Assembly: GCA_026874595.1 (NCBI GenBank)
Contig: CM049313.1
Location: 63,740,159-63,804,158 of the forward strand
Direction: 5' to 3'
Length of the DNA: 64,000 bases
From: Sipunculus nudus
Taxonomy: Eukaryota; Annelida; Sipuncula; Golfingiida; Sipunculidae
Position numbers and translations under genes: made by a program. The notes under the pieces were generated by a model. That model saw only the letters and a program-made list of their open reading frames with translations. It was not told the DNA's origin and did not search any database. Shown piece after piece: positions 36,978-51,000 of the stretch (its first letter is position 1; each line of letters starts with the position of its first letter).

Positions 36978-38325
36978 ACGGCCTCTGTTTAACCCGAACT
37001 ATTGGCAGAGAACTTGAATCGACTTGAAACTAGAATCTTTGATCCATGAGGATCAAAATTTAAATTTAAAGATAACAAAAACCAATATATGGATTCTGCA
37101 GTGCCATATTGTCATTTAACATTTGTTAAAAAAAAACAGCATGTAATAACATATCAACTTTTTTTCACACCGCATTCAATGTAAAAAATGAAATGGGTGA
37201 GAATTAAAGCAATTTTAATTTTACGCTGATTGGTAATTTTTTCTCTCACTAGACAAGGATATTGGGGGGAACTGGGGCCGAGAAAAAGGCTTAACACATC
37301 AACACGGAACAAACATCATCAGCAAAAGTCAGAAATATAAACAATTGTCCTGTCTCATCGCTAAACATTGTAATCAATTACCCCTTTAAATTTCATGAAT
37401 TAGCCATGTAGGTCCTATAAATTATTTTTTAAGAAAACCTTTTCTTTATAAAACATAAATTTTGAACGATTTACACGGAATCCATTTTCCCCCAATAATC
37501 ATGGATGATTTAAAGTGACATTATTATAGGCCTTGGATAGACAGCCAGGTTATACAGTGAAAACGCACCTAACGACCACCTCGGTTATGCGACCAACTCA
37601 AAATAACGACTCCTTAATCACAGTCCTAGTTCCTTTTTGCTCTTTATATTAAACCTCGCTCAGACAACCACCTCGTAAATGCGACCACTTTATCGGCGCC
37701 CCATTAGTGGTCGTAATTTTATGGTTTTATGGTAATTATTACAATACGGATCCTAGATAAACGGACCAAGAGGTTATGATAAATACATGTATTATGTATT
37801 ATTCACCAAGGAACTTTTATTTTATAACATGTATTCATGATAAGGAACACACGGATCGTCGGTACATACTGGCTGGAATTTCGCGATATCTCTATTTTGA
37901 ATGTTTCGCGAGCGTTTCATTTTCGCGATCTCACCAGAACCTCTCTCAAATCTTTGGTAAAGCCATACCTGTGTGTATTCTAAAATGAGAATAAGTCAAT
38001 AGTTTCTAATATTCAACTCATATAACGATGTCCCCGTACACACAGCACAGACAGTTTAGTTCAAATTTAAGGTAACGTTTTCCCTATACCTACATGGATG
38101 TAACTTATTATAAAAGTTTTCACTGTTCTTACCTATTCACATACAAGTATTGGTTTCACTGAATAAGACTGACATACTCAATTGGCCAAGTATAAATATT
38201 ATCACTGATTTCTGGGCTGTATAAATTATTCCACAAGACGATGTATTATTAGATATGATAAATAATTAATAACGTATTAAAAAAACTTTATAACGGATCT
38301 CTTTATCATGCAAGCAAAACATATT

Positions 38326-38366
<41 letters not shown>

Positions 38367-39206
38367 GGGGGGGGGGGGGCACTAGGTTGTGCACTCTTTC
38401 GAAATAATATGATTATGGATTTCCTATTTTTTTAATGAAATGACATACAGTTTGTTTATTTGAAATTTGGAAAGCTTTTTGAAGCAAAACGCTTGTAATG
38501 TTTAAAAAAAGGGTACATGGGTAAATGGATTATTTATTCAACATGAAAAACAGGATAAATAATGGCAAATGTAAGAGTACATGCAAGCGCTGGCAAGAAA
38601 CAGTCCTGTCAAAATAAAAAATATTTTTCATAATATGAGATAAATTGTTATTGGAGGCTAATTGTTGCACGTATGCTAAAATGTTATTCGTTACATGTTA
38701 AACCCTAATTGCTCATCAGCGCCATCTAGTTGCCATATTTGAAACGATGCTTTCAGTTTTATTAAATATTTGGTCGATGAATCTTGCTGGCGATAAATGG
38801 TAAAATATACGGCAGTAAAATAATTTTATCTACATCAGAACTAATTCTGCTTTTCTACAAGGCTAATCAATATGTATTTACCGGTTTGAATATTTGCGTC
38901 ACTGGATTAAAAGTCTCTGAATAATGTCCGTCAATGATGAAAAGCAAAATCTCCGGGCTGTGATCTTGTCTTGGCTCCATTTACAAGTTTCTTCAGCCAC
39001 TAAACGGTTCTGAAATCTCCTTAAAACAATTATTTTCCCCGTTTAATTATAAAACTAAGATAAATAACAATGTCATTTTTACACTCCACTTCCAAAACCG
39101 TCTCAAGCTTTTACATGAAATCCTGTAAATTTATGAAGAGGAAATGAGAATAAACTTCATTATTTGTTTTTCTTCTTGGATCTAAAGATATGACTCAGAC
39201 GGAAAA
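36978..39206. other. Spacer downstream of unit 6 and of the large GTPase gene
   Basis: At 37555-37730 there is a dispersed-repeat fragment with GAAAACGCACCTAACGACCACCTCGG and TCGTAAATGCGACCACTTT. At 37878-37940 there is a CGCGA-rich patch. At 38329-38379 there is (AG)n plus a G-run. A minus-strand AATAAA at 38758-38763 lies about 445 nt beyond the GTPase stop codon and could be its polyadenylation signal (weak). Confidence 0.4.
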
Positions 39207-39503
39207 TTACTCCGCAACGAAAGAACAGAATCCTCCAGCCTGGCCGGCTGTGACAGCGTGCATGATGGCTTTGTTGACCACCACATATTCCGGCAGGGAC
39301 GCCGGGTTGTTGAGCTCGTTTTGGACCTTGGCTTTGGGTGACGCCGCGGCGAACAACTTCTCTACATCCTGATGGAGACTGACGTTGTCAGCGTTGAGTC
39401 CCTCGATGTTCTTTTCAAGCACGTTGTGAGCTGAACCAAGGACTTTTGTGAGCGACCCCTGGTATTCGGTTGAGTCTATGTACGTGGAGCCAAGTTTGAC
39501 ATT
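39207..39503 (-). CDS. Gene A exon 17: terminal exon
   Basis: 98 codons and a TAA at 39207-39209. It begins NVKLGSTYIDSTEYQGSLTK like a long module exon and ends TAGQAGGFCSFVAE. Ala- and Gly-rich near the end, without a hydrophobic anchor. One cysteine is four residues before the C-terminal VAE; it does not form a CaaX box. Confidence 0.84.
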   Translation of the reverse strand, partial: NVKLGSTYIDSTEYQGSLTKVLGSAHNVLEKNIEGLNADNVSLHQDVEKLFAAASPKAKVQNELNNPASLPEYVVVNKAIMHAVTAGQAGGFCSFVAE

Positions 39504-40583
39504 CTACAAACAGTAAAATACCAAAGATTGATGTATTTATGTTTTTTTTGTTATATCTTTAAGGTAAATATTTACATACCAAGTATATATTAAATATATA
39601 TGAAGTGTAGTGTTTTCCTCCGAAAATATTATGGTGTCTGCCAATTTTTCATTTTGAAACAGTTTGCTTTCTCCTCTACATCAGTGTAAATGAACTTGCA
39701 CTGGGCGCTATCAGTGATGAAAATATAAACATAGCGCGCACGCCACCTGGCGGAAAATTTACAAATCAAGATTTTATCAAGCTTTCAATCAGTGTTTCTT
39801 CTGTGTTTCCTTATTCCATATCTTCTCCTTGTTTGGCAATTCGGGCCTCGGGTCACGTAGTCTTATTACGGTAGAGAAATACAAGCGAACTATGTTTACT
39901 CCCACATAGAACCATAACAACGCTTAAACTGGTAAACTGTAGATAGCAAGTCCGTGTGAAATAATACCCATATACTTTTGCAGTTTTTTATTTACCTTCC
40001 AGCTATCTTCCGTTATACTGATTCAGACATGCGATCAAAATTATTTATACTACCAAATTAATAAGTCATTTTTCAATGATGAGGTTTCAGCTTCCTTTCA
40101 TTTCATAGATAAATATTACAGCTTTATACCCATATAATCACAATCTCATCAACATGCCGATAGGCAAAATTAACATAATGTAAGGTTTCGCCCATCTACC
40201 ATGTCCTCCGGCTCACACGTCATCTAATGATACTATTCTTAACTTCTTGATATTTGTATCGGGACAAACATACCGGGTACACTTGTTCGTTGTAGGAATT
40301 CACTGCCGTGTAGATTGCGTGACGCACTTTCATTTTTTTTCTTTCCTGTATGAATGAAAGGAAACATGTGTACACCATTTTCCCCCTTTATAAACCAACT
40401 GGTAAAAAATATCATAGGTTTTAAAAATGACGTCATAAGTCAAATTTGATATTTAAAATAAAAAGTATATAACATGTTGGTGCCATAATTTTTTGAACGA
40501 GAATGATGGTAACTACATTAAATTAATAAAGTGACCATTAACCCTTCCGGATTTTCGAATTTCTGTGCACGGCAGGTATGGGA

Positions 40584-40646
<63 letters not shown>

Positions 40647-42909
40647 CTTGTGCAAATGTCAACACGGGGTTTTGTGAATACAGCATTTAAATATTATAAA
40701 AACAATGAGTGATTACGAATACAAAAGTATTTCATGTCTCGTGTAGCGAGAAAATCCGGAGGCCATAACCTTTTAAATAGGTTGATTAGGTACAGTCGTA
40801 ATTGTCTCAGCCAGAAGGGTTTTCCATTACAGACTCGAACTGTCAAACTTCTGGTCGAGGGAGCCGTCGCGGACATAGCTTGGGCTCGGGCATCAACTTC
40901 ACTCAAATGATACAACTTCATCCCTGTTCATGTGTGTGTTTGTATGTATGTGTTTGTGTTTCTTCACAACGTAACTCACGCAATCATGAACGGAATTAAA
41001 TGAAATTTTCAGAGCATTTCGTAATAAGCCAATGAAGAATCGATTTGATTTTGGCATGGATCTGGAACCTGATCCGGACTAGGAACGTCATCAAGGAATG
41101 TTCACAAATGTACAGTCACAAATGAATGGATGAACATGACAATGTGGATCAAATAAGTAAAGGGAAATACGGGTTGGGGCGCATCTAACAATAGGGACCC
41201 CATCGTGGAGGCCTGCATTCCTCAGAATGCAGATTTTAGTTTGTATTTATCGGAATAAATCATCTACGGCCCTTTCAACAGAAATAACCTGAGAAATGTT
41301 TGATAGGAAAAATAACTATAAATATGTGTGTGGTCAACATACATCTTCTAAAGCTTTCTGTCTCTGGAAGTTAGCCATGTAGACCTGACTGGCCCTGGTA
41401 CAGCGTTCTCGCAGGTCGTTCATATACCGGCCGTGAACCTTGGGGGCCAGTCTGTACAGGGGTTGAAATGCCATCAATGTCTGGTTCATTATCCGCTGGT
41501 GGTCCGCTTGTGGGTTATTGTGCTGGAAATACATAGACCCCACTCCGTATGTCTGAAAATGAAGAAAGACCATAATTTATATTAAGCGGGTGTGTATATA
41601 AATGTATTTTTTTAACGCTGGTCGTCGTGGACAATTTTTATATGCACTAACGTGATAAGGAGTCTTTACGACCGGAAGTGGTAACCAGACACGCGTATGT
41701 AACTGTGGGCAGCCTTTTAAGTTGTGTGAGCAGCTGCTTAATGTTTTATTTTGGTATGACACTACAGAAACAACATGTCCAACGTTCGATTATCGAGAAA
41801 TATTTACATTTGCATGACAAGGAATCCGTCCATTTATCAAAAGTAAATTATTTACTGACATAAGTGATTAAGGCAAAATTGCGTTATCGTAATAAACATT
41901 CGTAATCGATTAAAACTGATGACTTTTATCAAGTCTGTTCCATCAATGCATGGGTGCCAAGTGAAATTTGTCGATTATTCTGATAAACTTTAATATTATT
42001 ACACAATTTGACACTAAAACTGACGAGGGAGCAAAAGCCTAATATGAGATTAAACTTCAGGCAAAATACAACATTTATATTTTTACCCTTCTGAGTCTTT
42101 AGGCCAAGTGATATAGCCTCTTGGCTAAAAAAAACAATCAGCAGTTTTTAAATGTAATTGTTTGAACATATGAACAGTGACCTTGGCCTTTATCAGTTTT
42201 ATTGAGATGTTTCAGAAACTGACTGTTTTCTAATAAAAATTGATTTCGATGAATAAATAAAAAAAAATTACGAGGAATGGTTTTGGTTTCATGCTAGGTA
42301 ATTAGGTCTATACCTCATTCCTCCACTACATTTAAGTTTCTCGGTCTGATCTGTAAGTTAAACAAAGACAACACATTTAAATGGGGGCCCAGCTGTGGAA
42401 CAGACTATAATAATCGTAATGACTGAATTTACATAAATTTACATAAGCTAGATCCCGCCGTTAGGTCGTATGGGTTAACATACGACGGAAAACGCTAATC
42501 AATCGCATAACAGGTTCGCTAAAAATGAAGATTTTGTTTTTGTATTTCTGAGACTGACCTCGTCCATTAAGCTTCTGTACTGGTACAGCTTGTCATGAAA
42601 CTCGATCTCCAGCTTGGCCTGATTAGCAGCCTGAAGACATACTCGGTGTAATAATTAATGTAAATATAAGCAATGAAGAGAAAGTAAAATGAGTAGCCAG
42701 TCATACGATAATAGTGTATTTAATGAATAAAGAACATATTAAACTTTCATAATAATATTATTATTATTGCTAGTATTATTATTTTATTATTATTATCATT
42801 ATTGTGAAGAGCGATGAAAAAACACAAATTTGGAATTTTACATAAGTGTAAAGAACGGGAAAGCTGTGGGTAGACTTTTTTAGAATGCCTGTCGGAAGGC
42901 CCTACACAA

Positions 42910-42977
<68 letters not shown>

Positions 42978-45455
42978 TGGGGGGGGGGGGGTGATGAGGG
43001 AGGGAGGGAAAGAGAGAGCGAGATAGAGAGATCGAATAATTCATACCTGCCCTTCCTTTCTTGCTTCATTCATCTTGTCGTATTTATTAAACAACTGCTC
43101 ACAGTAAGCTATCAGCTCTGACCTGTGTCCGTTCCTGTCCATCAGACATTTATTCGTCTCTGTTTGGAACTCCTGGAAGTACTTGTTCCTCAACTCAAAG
43201 AAAGACTTCTCTAGTGTACTGCGATCGATGTATGAAGCACTGGACCTGAATTGCTGGAACAAATTTGGGACAATTTTCATGAAAACTAGAAAACAAAGGC
43301 AAATTTTCTTTTGCTTTAACGGTCTCATGACGGTATTATGCAAACAGCCAGTCATTCAACAAATCGTTCGTGGAGCTAATGCCTATACAATTTATTACCT
43401 CAGTCTCTATAAAACTACGAAAAGAAAAGGAAAAAAAAAAAACAAACTGTGATCGGCTTTGCACATTAATGCGACTTTCATGAAGAGGTAAGTGGTCGCA
43501 GGAGGAGGATAAGGGAGGGGTTTAGAAAAAAATAACACTTAGGCTGTAACTGTGCAATCAGGGATTGAAAAAAGGTGCGAGGTGCAAATCCCGTATTAGC
43601 CAGTATGAGTATATTTTCCAAGATTTTTAGATTCAGAAGGAGGGAGGTCTGCCCCACCCCCTAAGCCCATCCCAAAGTGCACGCCTGGCCTGCATTATCC
43701 AGAACTGATTGACTGGTTGTTTTATTGACAGGCAGGTACAACCGTAAAGTGTGAAACATATATAGCTTGCCTCATCTATGGATTTCCTAAACTCCCTCTT
43801 CGCCTTCACCAGAGCTGTTCTACACTGACCTTGTTCCGTGTCCTGTAATAAGGAAACCTTAGCATTAAAGACTGGCTGCTAAGGGCAAGCGTATATGCTA
43901 TCTGAAAATCTTGTAGGCTAAAAATTTTTTTATACTGATATTGCACAATTATTAATTAATTAAGAAGCCGAATATTGACCGTCGGGCTTTCAGTAGAATA
44001 AAAATTTCAGTGAGAAAGAGGAGCGAGATAAAATAAAAAAGAAAGTTGCGTGTTAACAATAAGTAGTAGCAAAAACAAAATCACCAAATTTCGTAGATGA
44101 ACTAGAAATATCATACGTTTTAAAATTTCTGAAATAATGTTACAGAGGGCACATCTTCTCATGCAAGTGTTGTTTATAGCATTTACAATATTGCAATTAT
44201 TATTTATTCATTACACCACTTTATAATGTGGCCAATTATTTTATAAGTACCACTATTGTCCGTTTCACCACCTAATAATTTTCTTGAAAGTTAATACTTT
44301 TTAATAATTTCCTAGAAAACTACATATGGAAATAACAACCAAATATGGCAATTAAGAATTTTACAATAAATCCCTTTTTTGTGTTTCAAAACTTTTTAAT
44401 TGAGGCTATTGACCGATTGACCTTGACCGCCATAAGTGAGTCTGATATGTTGTAAAATATAGACCGATTTTTCATATTTTCAAATATTCTGTTTCTTAAA
44501 TTGGGATGTATTTATTTACCGTGTTGAAAATTAAGTCCGTTAATTCTCTGCTGTACACTATAATTGCTTCCCTTGAAATGTTAAAAATCAGAATTTTCTT
44601 ATGAGAAAAAACGGGTGTGCTTATGGGAATGAAACGGACTAAAATGATAGACCATCATAGAGGGTGTATTCAAATATATATATATATTGTTTCAGGTGCT
44701 CTATTATGTGACATGGGCGTAACTCGTGTTGTTGTTACTTTCCGTACTGGTTGAACTCTCGTTGTCATGTGGGCCTTGAGTTTTCACGCTTGGTCGTGGG
44801 TCACGTGATTAGCCTGGTATGTGTGGAGATACACAGCGCTGTTCTTTCTAGAGAATTCCTGAAACATGTGTTTGGCCAGACCTTATAGATTGTTCGAGAA
44901 GTAGAAGGTTCCCGGCTTAGTGTGTGAAGGTATATAAAGGGCTGTTTTTTAGAACCAGAGGCAGGCAGCAGAGCAGATACCAGCGGACGCAGAAGCGTGT
45001 CAGATTCTAAGATCTTATCCGACGAATACGGCAATTATAGATTTTTCAAGAACTTTCCTGGATTTTATACATAGGAGTTCAGTTTACTTTCTGTGTTGTT
45101 GCAAGAACTTTCCACTGGACTGTCATTCTCCGAGAGCTTACATTCAAAGGACTTATTTTGGTGACACTGTTGGTATTCAGGTATTGTACCATTATCTTTC
45201 TGTGTGATTGTATTGACTTGTTGCTATACCGCTGTTTCACTATATAATTGTATTGATTTAGTGTATTGTATTGTTAGGGTTGTTTTAGGATTAAATTATA
45301 GTTATTTGTTAACAAAAAAAACACCGACTTCTTTATTCATTCCCCTAGACAATTCCCGCTGCCTAGTGTTACAGAATCTGATTTTTTTTATCTCCATTAC
45401 AAAATTTGTGTTCATCACGCATACGTGATCTGTTTATATTAGGTTCCGTAACAAA

Positions 45456-45499
<44 letters not shown>

Positions 45500-46521
45500 C
45501 GACAGCCTACTGCCTAGTTTAACGCAATTGAGGGATAATAGGAATAAGGCCAAGGTCAAGACTAAGTATCGTGCGCATATATCTCATCTGTGATTATTAG
45601 TATAATTCTTTTGTCATGTTTTAGGAAATCGGAAAATTTTCCAGTGTAAAAAGGGACGGGAAGAAAAAAATTAAAATTCTCATGGATATTTTGCACTTCG
45701 GGGGAATTAAGTAGCAATACATTAGCGAGATCCTGGCGTTATGGGGAAGAACAGGTCCTGTCTACGTTCTTCTACGGCAAGCCACTTTCTTTTGCGAGGA
45801 GAACGTGGTGATAACCGTTGCAATGCCGTAGAAGCACAGTAAATGAATGTGAAAACCGTTGGATAACGTCACGAGAACGCGGTTTTTAATTTCATCACAT
45901 TTATTCCCGACACTGCCACATTCTGGCTTGCCGTAGCGGAACCTTGAGACACAGTATCAGGACGTGGTAAGTGAGACCTAGGCTAACCGGGGAGAGACTA
46001 AGTAAGGCACGCAATTACTAACCCTCTGGTCCATAATAGCTTTCTCAAGCTGTAGCACTGATATCTCATTGGCGTTCACAATGGCGGCCGTCAGCTCTGC
46101 GATGACGGGCTCAGTATCCTCCGGTTCACCTTTCATCTTCTCTTTAATCCCTTCAATAACGGCGTCTCCATCTTCCTTCAGCTCATCTCTGTATTTATTC
46201 ACGTCTCTGAAACGTCCGTTCTCACTAACACTGTATTTCTGTTGGACATATGCAAACAAAAACAGACTGTAATAAGTGTCAGTGTATTAATTTCTTACCC
46301 TCTCATTTCAACTTGTATTGCAAACATTTAAAAGATAAAAAAACTGACCCCGTATTGATTAAATACGAGGAGTAACAATATCGGATATAACAAGGAAAAC
46401 ATGTATATTTTACAAAAATTTTGGTTCCAATTTTGAGTTAACTATGAACTATTTAATCTAAACCTATATCTATAGATTTGACTTATTAAGCATATAAATT
46501 TTAAATACGTTATAGGTTTAA

Positions 46522-46553
<32 letters not shown>

Positions 46554-47805
46554 GTGTGTGTGTGTGTTTTATGTGTCTGTTAGTTAATGCAGATCGCAGG
46601 ATTTACAAATATTTACGCCAAAACAATTTTACAATTACATGTGTTTGTGTAGCACACTATGATAATGAAACAGTCTATGATTGTTAATGCTCATCAGAAG
46701 AGTAAATCACCTCACCAGACCTAGAAATTGGTTTAGATCTCCATGAACTTACCTTATCGATATTTCCCAACTGCTGTTTCAGACCTTCTGCCAACAGATC
46801 TGTGTTTAACTCACTGATCACCGCCTGGAAAGATTAGTTTAGCAGATCTAATAGTTTCTTCACGTAATATCTTGTAATACAGATAAACTCACAGAAGTAC
46901 GAGGGGTATAGATGTAAAACGGTTCTGGAAAATGCAATTACTGTAGTGACAGTAAAGGCAGATTGAATAGAAAACGTTTAACAATATGAAAAACACGCCT
47001 GTCAAATAAAAAAGGACAGATTTTTATTTTATATATTTTTTTAGTCGAGACCTGTCTGAGTACTAACAGAATCCACTCTGCAGACTAAAAAGTTTTCCAG
47101 GGGCGTCACTATAGGGGATGAGGTATATGTACCCCCCCCCCCCCACTTTTTGGCAAGCGGGGGCGGGGGGGGGGGTTAGTCAGCCCACTATTCAGAGAAT
47201 AATATTCATATATTGCAAATGAAATATATTAATGAATAGAAGTAGATAGTATTTGGTTCCATTTTTGAGTTTACTATGAAATATTTTATCTAAACCTATA
47301 TCTAAATATTTGACTTATTAAGCATATAAATTTGAAATACGTTATATGTTTATTTATATATATATATGTGTGTGTGTATGTGTATGTTTTATGTGTCTGT
47401 TAGTCAACTCCCCCCCCCCCCCGGCTGCCTGTCACACAGGCACATTTATTAGTCAATTCTGATTTGTCTATACATATACATTAAATTGCTGCAATTAGTC
47501 ACTTTCATTATATAGATTTTAGTTTAAATTGTAAAGTCTGTATAAAAATATATTAAGAATAAAAGATTAAGTTCCATGAGAATTTAAATAAAGATCAATT
47601 TATAAAAGAACATTGCATTTTTCTTTATAAACAGTTTTTAAATATTTAATAATTGCACATGTAAAAGAATGGATTTATATATAAAACATACCGTGCGTAT
47701 GCTGGCAGGGTCAGGAGGAACACCCGTCTGGAAGATTGACAAGCATCGCTGCAAAAAATAAAATAAAAAAGGTTAAAGATGCGAAGCGACATTGACTATT
47801 TCAAC

Positions 47806-47873
<68 letters not shown>

Positions 47874-47966
47874 TTTAAACATCTCGTTTTATATATTCAA
47901 TATTATATTTAGGGACAGGAGATTTTACAATGGTCACAGGGGTACATTAATTCTAAGTCATATAAA

Positions 47967-48025
<59 letters not shown>

Positions 48026-51000
48026 CGTGTACGAAATTTTATACTAAATTAGTAGTCCCTTACTGAGGGAGTCTCTCAGAAAGTTGTTTGGAAAGGTTGA
48101 CTATTCCTGCACCATCAAATATAAAGCTAGGCGAGTGATGAAGCATCTCTTAAGAAAGGTAACACAGAGCGCAGAGATGAAGCCAAATCTCACTAAGATC
48201 AGGTTATTATGTTGAAGTTCAATAAAAAAAAGTTCACAAAAAATGAGGTCCAGGTTAGTCCTTCTCTTTTGAGATTTTCTAAGGCCTTGTGAGTCGATTA
48301 AATTGTAGAAGTTGATTTTAGTGAACGAAAGTATGTATGTGTGGACACCTGGGAGTGCCTACATGTGTGATCACTAATTACCAGGAATCTGTTGGCAAGC
48401 TGAGCTCCTGTTAGATATGACGTCATTTCCTGTTTCTCACCAACATCATCCAACAGAAATGGAGCAAGATCCAGCAGGTACTTCTTAAATGCTTTAGTGC
48501 TTTCTGTAACAGCAAATGATGAAAACAAACACGCTTTAGGCAAAAAAAAAATAAGGTATGGTTCTCAGGCACTTTTTTTCAGATATCGGTGCGGGCGGGC
48601 GGTATTTTATTTTTGACCTTTTTTTTAATGCTCCGATAAAATGTCATATGATCAGTGAAAAGCATGAAAATAACAAATTTTTTTGCTAAACAGGTAAAAG
48701 CACTGCATAAATTGTACTATTTTTCTACTTGAAAGATGAAAATCAAAATAAACATTTTTGATGCGGGGGTTAAAAATTGACGCGGGCGGTGCCCGAGAAC
48801 CACACCTTTTATTTTTTTTTGCCTTATGCAAAGGAATAACCTGAAACCAAACTAAAATGCTGATATTCAAGATTTAGCTTAGACATTGACTCTAACATTT
48901 TAAAGACACGATATGGACATACCAATTCTCAAGATAAATGATAAAGTCATCAGGAAAGCCTTTCACTGCTTTACGACATAAACGAAGTCAAAGGGCGATA
49001 ATTTAAATAATATGAGCACGTCTCTACTACAAACAAACACTTTGATTGAGCTTCCATGTCGTATGGTATTTTAATTCTCATTCAAAATCCAGTGTAAATG
49101 TAGGCTTTACCTTCAGGGTATCCTTAAACCATTCAATTAAGAAGGCTCACTTCCTCTACAGGACAGAGCAGCACTTGCCACACAGTTGACCTAACCGTGA
49201 CCTCTATGTGACCTTAATCTCATATTCATTCAATTTATAATCATGAGCAAAGCCCTTGCGAGCAACCAATCAAGTTATCTTTGACAATGTAAACAGTCAA
49301 TCACCAGACAAACGCAAAATTTCATAATCTGGGCCACTCACCCAAACGAAACACGTGTAGTCTGTACCAGTACCAGTGTCAGCATGTTTTTCTGACATAT
49401 CTTTTTAATAAAGTAGACAGTATAAACAGTTTAGGCCAAAGTTTGCATGAGCTAATCCAACCGAGTGAATAATGTCTTCCGGCATACAGGGGTTCATGGT
49501 CACACAGAGTTCATGGTTAGGTCAATTTATTGTAGAGCATTTCCTATCCATCCATCTTGCAGACTGGAAAACACGTATATTTACCACAAATTGATGTTAA
49601 ATTCAATTTACCTGCGTATCTTACCTGCCAGTATCCCTGAAGACGGCTCACCACCAGTCCCCTCATCATCGACGTTACCCGCGACCTTTAACCCCGGGTG
49701 GGGTAAGAGAAAGCAGTCACACTTCTCAAAACATTCATGGATGTGTTCTTTAACGGTCTCCACTGGCTCAGGGTTGTCACCGTACACCTGTTAGGATGAT
49801 ACAAAAAGGGGAATATCATGACTGTGCATTTTGTTTGAAAGCTACTGACAAGATCTACAGAAATTGTACATTTAATAGATTAAACATTTTAGCAGTAAAA
49901 GAGCAAGATTTACAAATTCGGAAATAGTAAGAAAATCATAAACTAAATTATTTGATTAAACAAATGTACACCTAGAGAATAAGTCTGAAAAAATTTATCG
50001 ATATATCAATATACTGATAGATAATTTCCAATTTCTATCGAGAATCGATACAAATCTCATGAACAGATTTGATATTATAGTTTTGGTGTATTTTACCTGG
50101 TTCATCATAGATAACTTTGCATTGAAGATATCAAGAGTTTATCAAGGTATTCTAAGGCATATTAGATTCAGCTGAAACAATATTAATTTCTTCTGACCTG
50201 AATGTTAATCTTTTGTACAAGCAAATCAAAAGTATGCGGCAGACAATGTGATATTTCCTACACTTTCACTCGACCTAGGTGACGCTGGTGCAATGCGTGG
50301 TTTTAAAATAAATTTGACGGACTTCCACAAATATAAATATATCAAGGAAAATTTAACGGTATCGGTACCATTTATCAGTATTATCTTGATACTATTTTAG
50401 GTTTATTTTCAAAATTGCCCATTTTGAAACTGAAAGGTAACAACAAAATAAACCAGGTTCTAAAGCCAATATGATGGACGTAAGCTGGTACTAAAAGTCT
50501 GCCTATAAGGTGCCTTCGGGGGCGGATCAAGGATTTAGGAAAAGGAGGTTTCATTTAGTGTTTCACACACATTTACTGAAAACGAGCTATTGAAGAACAG
50601 GTACCATCAAACTGAGCATATTTCTAGACTATTATACGTATGACATTAAAAAACGCTGTTTTAAGACGTTATGAAACAATGATACTTGGCAAGACGCAGT
50701 GTTCAGAATTTAAGTGCCCCATTTAAGTTGAATATGTTATAAAGTCTTTGTAAATTTACCTTAAGTTTCTCATTCAGGTATTCCTGGCCGCCCTCGCTGC
50801 CGAATTTATGCTTCTTCAGGTCGTTCCAGTCACGTACCAGGAATGTCAGTCTCTGTGAATAAGGTAACAATTTGAACTTTTTTTTTATTCATAACAATAG
50901 TTATACATTCTAAGAGTAAAAGCAATTGGTTTCACATGAAAAATCATAATTAAAAAATGACCGAAGATAGGGACATAGCCTTTGCGAAAATAAGTTTCAT

